Shown in pieces: positions 48,339 to 56,712 of a DNA stretch of 64,000 bases. The stretch is from Cloacibacillus sp. An23 (GTDB lineage: Bacteria > Synergistota > Synergistia > Synergistales > Synergistaceae). Below the pieces are notes generated by a model. The model had not been told where the DNA came from and did no database searches. It saw only the letters and a list, made by a program, of their open reading frames with translations. Position numbers and translations under genes: made by a program. Each line of letters begins with the position of its first letter. Positions within the stretch are counted from its first letter, which is position 1. The stretch is taken from contig NZ_NFJQ01000009.1 of NCBI RefSeq assembly GCF_002159945.1, forward strand, positions 101,687 through 165,686. The letters run 5' to 3'.

Positions 48339-49436
48339 TTATTCTCCGTTAAGAGTTTTCTTTATGCCGTCGATGGACGGCGCCGCGAAGCCCATAGCTT
48401 TGAGCCCTCGTCCCGTGCGCCTGAAATCCGTATCGTTCACGATGCCGGCCAGGTTGATTATCGCGTCTACCGTCGGGGTCTCCATGCCTGCGATGTCGCC
48501 TAGCTCGGCGAGGGGGACCAGCAGATACGGCACGTCCTCTGTGAGATATCTGTGCGTAAGCGTCTGCGGCGAATCCTTTCCCATCTTGCTGTATACAGGG
48601 TGAGTGCTGAAGATGTCGTGCAGGCATGAATAGTTCGAGCCGTCGAGGTCGTAGTTCGAAAGAGCGTCCTCGAATTCCGTTACGAGCTTATAGCCGAAGA
48701 CCCCCGCGACGGCGAGCCGTTCTTCGTCCATCTTTTCCATGACCTTGCACACGGAGGCCGTCATGCCGTCGTTATAAAATCGGAAGCGTTCGCCGCACTC
48801 TATACGGCCAGCGTTCATGATCATAGTTGGACAGTGTATTATCATGTTGGTATTCGCCAGCGCGACGGCCATGACGCTAGGGTGCGCAGTTAGACGCAGC
48901 GGGAGGACGGCCTGCAGCTTCTCCCTGAGCTTTTCAATATCTCCCGCCGGGATCGCCGACATCGACATGCTTCCCTTGACGCCGAAAACGTTGCAGCTTC
49001 TGTCTGAGTTCAGCCTAGCAGCGTATGGGATGGTATCTGCTTCGCCTATCAGCACGTCGTGTTCGTTGCCGTTGGCTTTAAGCCTGGAATACAGCGAAAT
49101 TGAGCCGAAGTTGCCCGGCATAATGAAGACGGACTGTCCTTCTTTGATGTGCGGGACCATATAGTCGAACGCCGATTCCTGTCCGAAGGAGGGCATGACG
49201 ACGAATATGATCTCCGCGCCCTTCATGGCCTCTTCCGCGTCGGTGGTGACGCACGAAAGACGCACCTTGCCGGTGACCGCGCCTGTCGCCTCCAGTTCGC
49301 CGCCGTTTGCCCTCAGGTGTTCTATATTGGCCTTAAATGCCGGATTTTCCCATAATCTTATATTATGACCGCGTAACGTTAAATCACAAGCCAATGCGCT
49401 TGCACCGTTGCCTGCGCCGAAGATAGCGATATCCAT
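48339..49436 (-). CDS. NAD/NADP octopine/nopaline (opine) dehydrogenase family protein
   Basis: A 365-aa enzyme. The N-terminal Rossmann motif IAIFGAGNGASALACDL (residues 3-19) is followed by FVVMPSFGQESAF, and the C-terminal helical domain contains the family catalytic-type His in NTNMIIHCPTMIMNAG (near 200-215). Opine dehydrogenases interconvert an amino acid plus a keto acid with an N-(carboxyalkyl) amino acid. With a transporter and ornithine cyclodeaminase downstream, it is more likely to break down an arginine- or ornithine-derived opine than to make one; this is inferred. It is the first gene of the unit, behind an operator-covered promoter. Confidence 0.9.
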   Translation of the reverse strand: MDIAIFGAGNGASALACDLTLRGHNIRLWENPAFKANIEHLRANGGELEATGAVTGKVRLSCVTTDAEEAMKGAEIIFVVMPSFGQESAFDYMVPHIKEGQSVFIMPGNFGSISLYSRLKANGNEHDVLIGEADTIPYAARLNSDRSCNVFGVKGSMSMSAIPAGDIEKLREKLQAVLPLRLTAHPSVMAVALANTNMIIHCPTMIMNAGRIECGERFRFYNDGMTASVCKVMEKMDEERLAVAGVFGYKLVTEFEDALSNYDLDGSNYSCLHDIFSTHPVYSKMGKDSPQTLTHRYLTEDVPYLLVPLAELGDIAGMETPTVDAIINLAGIVNDTDFRRTGRGLKAMGFAAPSIDGIKKTLNGE

Positions 49437-49494
49437 AGACCGTCACTCCTCAAGTGTTGTCGTTGCCTCGTATTTCAAAAATTAAGGATACATT

Positions 49495-49545
49495 TAACGT
49501 ATACGTTATATGTACTCATTATATTGCTTTTTGGGGACGTGTCAA
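49495..49545 (-). promoter_or_regulatory. Promoter and palindromic operator of the opine unit
   Basis: Minus-strand TTGACA (49540-49545), 16 nt, TATAAT (49518-49523). The perfect 14-bp palindrome TAACGTATACGTTA (49495-49508) lies just after the predicted start near 49511. The core GTATAC is the kind of site bound by FCD-type GntR regulators, one of which is encoded next door. Confidence 0.8.
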
Positions 49546-49720
49546 GGAATTACGCGGACATTGCGCGCATAAAATATATTTTGCTATTTTATGAAATGAA
49601 AATAGAAAAAGAGTTTATTAAATGAGGCGATTAAGCCTATATAAATAACTTTGTAGACCGTTTATACCGGTGCGGTTGTCCTCGCACGGCATAGTGTGGG
49701 GTTGATTTTTGTAGAAGCGT

Positions 49721-50437
49721 TTATATAAGGAATAAATCTTTATATTCTTCCCATTTAGGGTGCGTCTTGATATATCTAGTGGCTATGACGGTTTCTCTGA
49801 GATGGTCCAGCACTTTTCTCACTGCGTCTATGTGATCTCTTCGCTCTATGCTGGCTACTATTTCCTTGTGCTGGCCTATCATTTTGTTGTTCAGGTCCTT
49901 GTACTGATTGAGGTCTCTGCTCACTCTGTACAACCCTGCCTCGTAGAACAGCTCGTACATACATATGCGCAGATATACGCGCTTTAGCGAGCTTACTAAA
50001 TAATCGTTGCCGGATATAGAAGCTAGGGTAATATGAAATCCGTCGCTGAGATCCTTGTATGTATCTGAAATCTGTGTCTCGCTTATCTGGATCTCCGCCT
50101 CTATCGCGGCTTCTACTTTTTTCTTGGCATGGCTGTCCCACTTGGCGCAAGCGAGCACGACCGACGTCGTTTCGAGCCTTTCTCTGAATATATAGACCTC
50201 GAATAGGTCGGTCCTAGAAAGCTTGGGAAACACGTATCCCCTCTGGTTCCGCCGTTTCTCAAGGATGCCGTCAAGCACCAGCTGATCCAGCGCAGCGCGG
50301 ATAGGGGTTCTGCTTACGCCTAAGGATTTTTCAAGATCGGTTTCAAAAAGCTTCGCGCCAGGAAAAATCTCTTTATGCTGAATCGCCGTCAGTATATGCT
50401 CTATCGCCGCATCCTGCGCCGAGGTTTTTATCGCCAT
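49721..50437 (-). CDS. GntR family regulator (FadR subfamily, FCD domain)
   Basis: A 238-aa regulator. The N-terminal winged helix has the GntR pattern FPGAKLFETDLEKSLGVSRTPIRAALDQLVLDGILEKRRNQRGYVFPKLS (residues about 25-75). The C-terminal helical FCD domain shows the metal/ligand D-x-x-F-H-I-T-L-A segment (near 130-138) and GQHKEIVASIERRD (near 196-209). It is upstream of the opine unit on the same strand but separated by about 280 nt and its own promoter. An inverted repeat AATATCA/TGATATT (50465-50485) lies just upstream of its start and may be a second binding site. Confidence 0.92.
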   Translation of the reverse strand: MAIKTSAQDAAIEHILTAIQHKEIFPGAKLFETDLEKSLGVSRTPIRAALDQLVLDGILEKRRNQRGYVFPKLSRTDLFEVYIFRERLETTSVVLACAKWDSHAKKKVEAAIEAEIQISETQISDTYKDLSDGFHITLASISGNDYLVSSLKRVYLRICMYELFYEAGLYRVSRDLNQYKDLNNKMIGQHKEIVASIERRDHIDAVRKVLDHLRETVIATRYIKTHPKWEEYKDLFLI

Positions 50438-50591
50438 AGTTGAACGCCTGCTCCTATTCGGTTAAATATCATACTTTGTGATATTATACGCTTTTAATGC
50501 GAAACAGACAATTCTCTTTAAATAAATAGCTCAGGAGACGGCACCGTCCCATGAGCTATAGTTTTAGTCAGCTGCCGTATTATAGCGCCGC

Positions 50592-51821
50592 TTATCTCGC
50601 GCCGTATTCCGCGAACGCCTCGGCTAGTCTTCTCAGCCCCTCGCCGGCGGTTTCGGGGGCTACTTTGGCGAAGGAGAGGCGGAATGAACGGCGGCCGTTT
50701 TTTGCTTCGTCCATCGTGTAGAAGGCGCTGCCGGGGATTATGCCCACTTTCTTTTTTTCTACGGCGAATCGTGCGAGCGCGGTCATGTCGTCCACTCCGT
50801 CGGCTTCTCCCCAGATGAAGAAGCCGCCTTTCGGGCGGTTGGTGCGGACGCCGAGCGGCGCGAGGTGCTCGTCTATAGCGCGCAGCATTCCGTCGCGGCG
50901 CTCGCGGTAGGCCGCGCGCAGGAATTCCACGCGTTTGCCGAAATCTATGCCGGAGAGGTAGGCGTGGAGCCCTTTCTGAAGAATAGCGGGGCGCGTGAGG
51001 CCGGCGCTGACGCGGAATGCGTTGAGGTGCGGGATTATCGCGTCGGGCACTACGAGCCAGCCGCAGCGCATTCCGGGCGCTACGAGTTTGGAGAAGCTGT
51101 TGGAGTGGAGCACGCGCCTGTCGTCTCCCGCCAGCTTCAGGTAGGTCGCCGTCGGCTCGCCGTCGTAGCTGAGGTAATGGTACGGGTCGTCTTCGAATAC
51201 CGGCACGTCGTAGCGGCGCGCTATTTCGAGTATCGCGGCGCGGCGCTCGAGCGGCGATGTGCGTCCGCTCGGGTTCTGGAAGTTCGGTATGGTGTAGAGG
51301 AAGCGCACGCTGCGTTTTTTGAGGATTTTTTCAAATTCCTCCGGTATTATGCCGTCGTCGTCGGAAGGTACGCCGACGCAGTTCGCGCCCTGTTTGCGGA
51401 AGGTGAGCAGCGTCTCGGTGAAGGTTGGCGCTTCGACGAGGACGGTGCAGCCCGGGTCGATGAGAGTCTCGGCGACTAGTTCTATCGCTTCGCCGGCGCC
51501 GTTGGTGAGCAGTATGTTGTCGCTCGTCACCCAGTCGGGGATCATGCCGTCGGCGCGCATTCTGTCGGTTATCCAGTCGCGCAGCTCGCGCAGGCCGAAG
51601 TCCTCTTTGGCGTAGCCGAGCAGCGACAGGTCGTCGAATATTGTTTTGAACGCCTCTTTCAGCTCTTCCGTCGGGTAAAGGTCCGCCGACGGCTCGCCGG
51701 CGGTCAGCGATATCGCGTTGTGCTTTATCGCGAGCTTTATCATTATCCCTATTTCGGTCGGGTCGAGCCGTTCCTTCGCCATCGTGCTGAGCTGGTATCT
51801 GAAGTCGAATTTTCCGTCCAT
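50592..51821 (-). CDS. PLP-dependent aminotransferase (LysN/AAT-I fold)
   Basis: A 409-aa aminotransferase of the class I/II type related to 2-aminoadipate aminotransferases and to the catalytic part of MocR proteins, without a DNA-binding domain. LTAGEPSADLYPTEELKEAF (near 39-58), LGYAKEDFGLRELRDWI, LLTNGAGEAIELVAE (near 103-117), IPNFQNPSGRTS (near 171) and the PLP lysine in SNSFSKLVAPGMRCGW (near 240) are visible. The amino donor is unknown. Start ATG 51821 has CGGAGGC seven nt upstream. It lies just downstream of hydF on the same strand. Confidence 0.9.
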   Translation of the reverse strand: MDGKFDFRYQLSTMAKERLDPTEIGIMIKLAIKHNAISLTAGEPSADLYPTEELKEAFKTIFDDLSLLGYAKEDFGLRELRDWITDRMRADGMIPDWVTSDNILLTNGAGEAIELVAETLIDPGCTVLVEAPTFTETLLTFRKQGANCVGVPSDDDGIIPEEFEKILKKRSVRFLYTIPNFQNPSGRTSPLERRAAILEIARRYDVPVFEDDPYHYLSYDGEPTATYLKLAGDDRRVLHSNSFSKLVAPGMRCGWLVVPDAIIPHLNAFRVSAGLTRPAILQKGLHAYLSGIDFGKRVEFLRAAYRERRDGMLRAIDEHLAPLGVRTNRPKGGFFIWGEADGVDDMTALARFAVEKKKVGIIPGSAFYTMDEAKNGRRSFRLSFAKVAPETAGEGLRRLAEAFAEYGAR

Positions 51822-51878
51822 CGTCACGCCTCCGCTTTTTGTTATGTTCCAGGCGCTATTATACCGCGCCGCCGCACG

Positions 51879-53096
51879 CTATTTTCTGAATATCTCCGTT
51901 ACTCTGTCGAGTATGCCGTTGAGCTGTGCGATAGCGATGCCGTAGTTCGTTATCGGGATTCCGGCTTCGCGCGCCTCTATTATGCGGGACATGAGCTGCT
52001 TGCGCGTGAACATGCAGCCGCCGCAGTGGAGTATGAGCGCGTATTCTTTAAGGTTTTTCGGGAAATCCTGCCCGGCGCTGATGTCTACGGCGAGTGCCTC
52101 TCCGGCCTTTTGGCGCAGCCAGCGCGGCAGCTTTTCGCGGCCTATGTCTTCGTTCAGCGGCGCGTGGGTGCATGCCTCGGCTATGAGCACTTTGTCGTGC
52201 GGGCCGAGTTTTTCTATCGCTTTCGCGCCTTCGATGAAAACGGACAATTCGCCTTTGGCGCGCGCCATTATTATGGAGAACGAGGTGAGCGGCACTTCGC
52301 GCGGGAGCGACGCGTTTACGCGCGCGAAGACCTGGGAGTCGGTTATTACGAGCGCCGGCGGCTCTTTGAGCGACGCGAGCGTCTCCTCGAACCTGTCCGC
52401 GGTGCAGACGAAGGCGCTGCCGCCGTTGTCGAGTATGTCGCGGACGACCTGCACCTGCGGCAGTATCAGACGGCCCTTCGGGGCCTGTATGTCCTGTGGC
52501 GCGACGAGGACGATTTTCGCGCCCGGCTCGTATAGGTCGCCGGTCAGAGCCGGGGCCTCGAAGTCCGACGGCGCGTGCTTCACTATCGCGGAGAGCAGAG
52601 CGGCGCGGCAGCTTTTATCGTTCGCCGAGACCGCGGCGAAGGGGACGCCGAGTTCCGCCTCGAGCTTCGCGCGCAGGCGCTCCGCTTCGTCCGGCGTGAG
52701 CGTGTCGGTCTTGTTGAGCGCGCCTATCGCGGCGGTGTTTCTCGCGCGCAGCTCGGCGAGCCAGCCGCGCTCGAGCGACGGGTCGTCCGCGTTCTCCGCC
52801 GCGACGACGAGGACGGCGAGGTCCGTTCTGTCCATCATATCCTTGGAGCGCCCGATGCGCAGAGCTCCGAGGTCGCCCTCGTCGTCGAGCCCAGCCGTGT
52901 CGATGACGGCTATCGGGCCGAGCGGCAGCAGCTCCATGCTTTTTATGACAGGGTCGGTGGTGGTGCCGGCGTGCTCGGAGACGAGCGCCGTCTGCTGTCC
53001 AGTGACGAGGTTTATGAGGCTCGACTTTCCGGCGTTGCGCCGCCCGTAGAAGGCTATGTGCAGCCGGTTCGAGCGCGGTGTGTCTGTGAGCGCCAT
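51879..53096 (-). CDS. hydF: [FeFe] hydrogenase H-cluster maturation GTPase HydF
   Basis: A 405-aa scaffold protein on which the H-cluster subcluster is assembled before transfer to the hydrogenase. The N-terminal GTPase domain has Walker A GRRNAGKSSL (near 18-27), G3 DTAGLDDEG (near 61) and NKTD (near 131). The C-terminal cluster-binding domain has the HydF set C-x-H (ACTHAP near 310) followed by HCGGC (near 360). It is preceded by the TM1266-type regulator gene 15 nt upstream and followed by the aminotransferase. Confidence 0.95.
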   Translation of the reverse strand: MALTDTPRSNRLHIAFYGRRNAGKSSLINLVTGQQTALVSEHAGTTTDPVIKSMELLPLGPIAVIDTAGLDDEGDLGALRIGRSKDMMDRTDLAVLVVAAENADDPSLERGWLAELRARNTAAIGALNKTDTLTPDEAERLRAKLEAELGVPFAAVSANDKSCRAALLSAIVKHAPSDFEAPALTGDLYEPGAKIVLVAPQDIQAPKGRLILPQVQVVRDILDNGGSAFVCTADRFEETLASLKEPPALVITDSQVFARVNASLPREVPLTSFSIIMARAKGELSVFIEGAKAIEKLGPHDKVLIAEACTHAPLNEDIGREKLPRWLRQKAGEALAVDISAGQDFPKNLKEYALILHCGGCMFTRKQLMSRIIEAREAGIPITNYGIAIAQLNGILDRVTEIFRK

Positions 53097-53111
53097 TTTC
53101 GTACGCCTCCT

Positions 53112-53360
53112 TTATTTTTTAGAGACGGCGGCTTTTACCGTGACGCCGCCTATTTTGCCGAGCCGCCCCGTGAGCGCGCTGATGTCGTCCGTCGTGCCGT
53201 CGAGCACTACGGAGATGACCGCGACGCCGCGCTCGCGGTACGGTATGCCGAGGCGGCCGACTATAAGGCCGCTGAATTTGTGCAGAGTTTCGTTGACTTC
53301 CTGTACGCTGTCCGGATTTTCGACGATTATCGCCGCCACGCCTATTCTGTTTGCCTCCAT
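53112..53360 (-). CDS. TM1266 family iron-only hydrogenase system regulator
   Basis: An 82-aa protein with an ACT/NikR-C-like ferredoxin fold: MEANRIGVAAIIVENPDSVQEVNETLHKFSG, IVGRLGIPYRERGVAVISVVLDG, and GRLGKIGGVTVKAAVSKK. The family is named for its constant linkage to hydE/hydF/hydG genes in anaerobes (known); its molecular role is not settled. The start at 53360 has GGGGGGACG upstream; a longer frame to 53423 runs into a terminator-like A/T stretch. Confidence 0.92.
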   Translation of the reverse strand: MEANRIGVAAIIVENPDSVQEVNETLHKFSGLIVGRLGIPYRERGVAVISVVLDGTTDDISALTGRLGKIGGVTVKAAVSKK

Positions 53361-53504
53361 GCTCGTCCCCCCAAAATATGGAAAAAGGGGCCTTTTCGTG
53401 AGAAAAGTCCCCTTCGATGTCATTCGCCGGGCTTTTCCCCGCCCGCGGAAAGCTCCCCGGGAACGGAACGCCGTTTGTTTAATTATACCCCGGCGGCGGA
53501 AGTT

Positions 53505-54179
53505 TTACGCGGCTTTCTTCGCCGGCAGCGGGTATTTCGCTTTGTCGACCGCGTCCTGTTCTTTGTAGAATTCCTCGATTTTCGCGAGGATGTAGCGGCG
53601 CTTTTCTTTCTCGCTCAGCTCAGGCGGGAGCTTCGCGGGGTCTATCGGGTCGCCGAAGGTCACGGTGAGCTTGCGCGGGCGCGGAAAGCGCATGTGCGGC
53701 GCGAGCGCGCGCCATGTGCCGGCCGCGTAGGTCGGGATGACGGGCGCGCCGGTCTTGAGCGACATTATCGCGACGCCGCCTTCGAGCGGCTGAAGCGTCC
53801 CGTCTTCCGTGCGGTGCCCCTCCGGGCAGATGAATACGTTGTAGCCTTCTTTTATGAAGCCCATTACGAGACGCAGAAGTCCCGCGGAGCTGTTCTTGTC
53901 TTCCTGTGAAACAGGAACCGCGCCCATCGCGCGCAGGTACGCGCCGAACGGGCGGAACGAGAACAATTTGTCCCACGCGATGAATTTCAGATAGCCCGGA
54001 AAAAAGGCGTAGCCGACGACCGGCGGGTCGAGATAGCTCGCGTGGTTCGAGGCGATTATCACGGGGCGGTCCTTCGGTATCTTTTCTTTGCCGTATACCG
54101 AGAGGCGGTGATAGAGTGTAAAATATATCGTGACGACGACGCGGGTCACGAAGTAGACCCAGTTTCGCTGTGATTTCAT
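53505..54179 (-). CDS. plsC: 1-acyl-sn-glycerol-3-phosphate acyltransferase
   Basis: A 224-aa membrane-associated acyltransferase that makes phosphatidic acid. Motif I NHASYLDPP (H-x4-D, near residues 45-53), the RAMGAVPVSQ segment (near 84), motif III CPEGHRTEDGTL (E-G-x-R-type, near 118-129) and VIPTYAAGT (near 147) are in order. An N-terminal hydrophobic stretch anchors it. AGGAGGAAG precedes the ATG. It is divergent from DUF502. Confidence 0.92.
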   Translation of the reverse strand: MKSQRNWVYFVTRVVVTIYFTLYHRLSVYGKEKIPKDRPVIIASNHASYLDPPVVGYAFFPGYLKFIAWDKLFSFRPFGAYLRAMGAVPVSQEDKNSSAGLLRLVMGFIKEGYNVFICPEGHRTEDGTLQPLEGGVAIMSLKTGAPVIPTYAAGTWRALAPHMRFPRPRKLTVTFGDPIDPAKLPPELSEKEKRRYILAKIEEFYKEQDAVDKAKYPLPAKKAA

Positions 54180-54256
54180 TTCTGCTTCCTCCTAAAGCGT
54201 TACTCCAGGATAGGATAACGCGAGCGGGGGCGGTTGACAAGCGCCGGAGGCGACGC

Positions 54257-54862
54257 ATGAGGGACGACGCGAAAAATTCCGAAAAGAAGGGGAGCGCTGG
54301 CTTCTGGCGCACGCTCGGGCGAGATTTCTTTCTCGGCTGCGTCGCGCTGCTGCCGCTGGCGCTGCTCGTATTCGTATTCTATTATCTCGTCTATCTCTGC
54401 GAGATGTTCGGTTCGCTCATCTTCGGCTTCACGCAGTCGCGCCGCTCCACGGCCCTGATAATAGTCTTCCTCGTCTGTCTGCTGATATACATCGGGCGCA
54501 AGCTTCGCCGCCGCGAACGCTCGCTGCTGAGCCTGCTCGAGCAGCTTGTCATTACGAAGATCCCGGTAGTCGGCGGCTGGTACGCGACCTTCCGCGATAT
54601 ATTGCAGACCTTCACGGCGAGCGGAGGCTCGAGCTATCTCGGCACGGTGAAGATTCCCGTCGGCCCGGGCTACATAATCGCCTTCGTGTCGAAGCGCGAG
54701 GAGCGCCCCGACGGCTCCGTGGGCGTCACTGTCTTCGTCCCGACTTCGCCTAACCCTACGACGGGCTTCGTGCTCTTCTTTGACGAGCGCGACATCGAAT
54801 ATCTCGACATACCGCCCGAGAAGGCGTTTACGATGATAATTTCGCTCGGCGTAAAATCGTGA
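54257..54862 (+). CDS. DUF502 family membrane protein
   Basis: A 201-aa protein with two membrane helices (FLGCVALLPLALLVFVFYYLVYL near 24-46, and TALIIVFLVCLLIYIG near 64-79) and a soluble domain with the DUF502 hallmarks IPVVGGWYATFRDI (near 101-114) and VFVPTSPNPTTGFVLFF (near 156-172). Function is not known for the family. GCCGGAGG precedes the ATG; the longer frame begins inside the plsC control region. Confidence 0.9.
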   Translation: MRDDAKNSEKKGSAGFWRTLGRDFFLGCVALLPLALLVFVFYYLVYLCEMFGSLIFGFTQSRRSTALIIVFLVCLLIYIGRKLRRRERSLLSLLEQLVITKIPVVGGWYATFRDILQTFTASGGSSYLGTVKIPVGPGYIIAFVSKREERPDGSVGVTVFVPTSPNPTTGFVLFFDERDIEYLDIPPEKAFTMIISLGVKS

Positions 54863-54974
54863 GGAAATTGCGTAAAAAGAAACGACAACTTGAAAATTCC
54901 GTGTATAATGAGACGGGACTTCGGATCAACTAAGGCTCGGACCGGGCCATAAACAACAGGGAGGTTACTTTTAT

Positions 54975-55895
54975 ATGGAACAGATTCGCAATCTTGATCA
55001 GCTTCTTGAGCACGCGAAGGCGGTAGGCCCCAAGAAGATCAGCGTAGCGCGTGCCGAAGACGCCGAAGTAATGGAGGCGGTCGAAAGCGCCCGCAAGGCC
55101 GGGATCGCCAACGCCGTCCTCGTAGGCGACGAAGACAAGATAAAGGAAGTCGCAGCTTCGCTCGGAATCGACCTCGCCAATTACGAGATAGTCGACGAGA
55201 AGGGCGGAGAGGCCGCCGCGGCTCTCAAGGCCGTCGAGCTCGTATCGACCGGGCAGGCGCAGATAGTCATGAAGGGAATGGTCGCGACCGCGAACTTCCT
55301 GCGCGGCGTGCTCAACAAGGAAAAGGGCCTCCGCAGCGGAAAGACGCTTTCGCACGTCTACATCCACGAAGTCAAGGGCTACGACCGCATCTTCTTCGTA
55401 TCCGACCCGGCCTTCAACATGTATCCCGACATCAAGGTCAAGGTAGACATCGTCAAGAACGTCGTCGAGCTCGCGCACGCTTTCGGCGTCGCCTGCCCGA
55501 AGGTCGCCGCCCTCGCCGCCGTCGAGGTCGTCAACCCCGACATGCCGCCGACCATCGACGCCGCGCTGCTCACTCAGATGAACCGCCGCGGACAGATCAA
55601 AGGCTGCATAATCGACGGGCCTCTCGCTCTCGACAACGCCGTCTCGCCGCACTCGGCCGAGCACAAGGGCATCAAGTCCGAGGTCGCCGGCTACGCCGAC
55701 ATCCTCCACGTGCCGAACATCGAGGCCGGCAACATCCTCGCGAAGTCGATAGTCTACTTCGCGGAGAACAAGACGGCCGCCATCGTGCTCGGAGCCAAGG
55801 CTCCCGTCATCCTCACGAGCCGCGCCGACTCGCCCGAGACGAAGCTTCTCTCGATAGCGACCGCCTGCGCCCTCGCCGCTCACCAGGGCAAATAG
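54975..55895 (+). CDS. ptb: Phosphate butyryltransferase (Ptb)
   Basis: A 306-aa enzyme that converts butyryl-CoA (or a related acyl-CoA) and phosphate to acyl-phosphate, the step before butyrate kinase in ATP-yielding fermentation. The PTA/PTB fold motifs are visible: VLVGDEDKIKE (near 47), IVMKGMVATANFLRGVLNKE (near 97-116), FVSDPAFNMYPD (near 141), IDGPLALDNAVSP (near 216) and a late KAPVILTSRADS (near 276-287). A strong GGGAGG site precedes it. No butyrate kinase gene follows; a terminator and a hydrolase do, so the kinase must lie elsewhere. Confidence 0.93.
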   Translation: MEQIRNLDQLLEHAKAVGPKKISVARAEDAEVMEAVESARKAGIANAVLVGDEDKIKEVAASLGIDLANYEIVDEKGGEAAAALKAVELVSTGQAQIVMKGMVATANFLRGVLNKEKGLRSGKTLSHVYIHEVKGYDRIFFVSDPAFNMYPDIKVKVDIVKNVVELAHAFGVACPKVAALAAVEVVNPDMPPTIDAALLTQMNRRGQIKGCIIDGPLALDNAVSPHSAEHKGIKSEVAGYADILHVPNIEAGNILAKSIVYFAENKTAAIVLGAKAPVILTSRADSPETKLLSIATACALAAHQGK

Positions 55896-55908
55896 TAAGT
55901 CAGCCTTA

Positions 55909-55942
55909 TGAAGAAGGGGGGATTCCCCCTTCTTTCTTTTTA
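55909..55942 (+). terminator. Rho-independent terminator after ptb
   Basis: AAGAAGGGGG/CCCCCTTCTT 10-bp stem followed by TCTTTTTA. The next start codon is only two nt beyond it. Confidence 0.9.
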
Positions 55943-55944
55943 TT

Positions 55945-56712
55945 ATGGACTGCGGATTCAGAAGTGAAGTAACAGTACTGCCGTCGCCCTTCGGGGACAC
56001 CGGCGTGCGCGTCAGCCGGCTCTTTCCGGTAGAACCGGACGGCACGCACGCGCTGCTGCTGCACGGCGTTCACAGCAGCGCCAACCTCGGCCATCGAAAC
56101 AAGTTCCGTCACCTTGCGGAAATCCTCGCCGCGCGCGGCGTGACTCCGTGGCTCTGCGAGACGAGCCGCGTCTCCGTCAGCCGCGAGGAATGCGGCGACG
56201 AGCCGCTCGCGTGGATAGAAGAGTCCTTCGGAGGCAAAACATTCGCCGAGGAGCACGACGACTGCCTTGCGGCGCTGCGCCTAGTACTCGGCGAAAAGCC
56301 CGAAAAGCTCTGGATATGGGGCTTCTCGCTCGGCGGCATCATAGCCCTGCTGCTCGCCCGGCTCGACGAAGTCCGCGTGAACCGTCTGATACTTGCGGGA
56401 ACGGGGCTCGTCTCCATGCCGGAGGTGGAAAAGATAATGATGCCTATGCCCGTGCTCTCGACGCTGCGCTCCACGGTCGAGGCCGGCATGGTTGACGACG
56501 TGCGCGCCGGCGAGGCGTTCGCCTTCCGCGGCACCGAGGACGCCGTCTTTTCGGAGGAGGCCTGCCGGGATCTGCTCGGCTCGCTGAGGATGCCGGAGGA
56601 GCGTAAAAAATTCTTCCCGATAGAGGGAGCCGACCATTCGCTGAAAACCCGAGGCGGGAAAGCCGACCCCGGCATAATGGACGAGATGCTCTCTCTGATG
56701 GACGGGATATGA
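55945..56712 (+). CDS. Alpha/beta hydrolase fold protein
   Basis: A 255-aa serine hydrolase. The elbow WGFSLGGIIALLLARL (GFSLG, near 130-134) carries the nucleophile, LLHGVHSSA (near 35-43) supplies the oxyanion region, and GADHSLK (His near 233) the catalytic His. The closest general types are acylglycerol lipases/esterases. The ATG comes right after the ptb terminator and has no ribosome binding site, so initiation is probably inefficient or depends on readthrough. It overlaps the next gene as ATGA. Confidence 0.75.
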   Translation: MDCGFRSEVTVLPSPFGDTGVRVSRLFPVEPDGTHALLLHGVHSSANLGHRNKFRHLAEILAARGVTPWLCETSRVSVSREECGDEPLAWIEESFGGKTFAEEHDDCLAALRLVLGEKPEKLWIWGFSLGGIIALLLARLDEVRVNRLILAGTGLVSMPEVEKIMMPMPVLSTLRSTVEAGMVDDVRAGEAFAFRGTEDAVFSEEACRDLLGSLRMPEERKKFFPIEGADHSLKTRGGKADPGIMDEMLSLMDGI

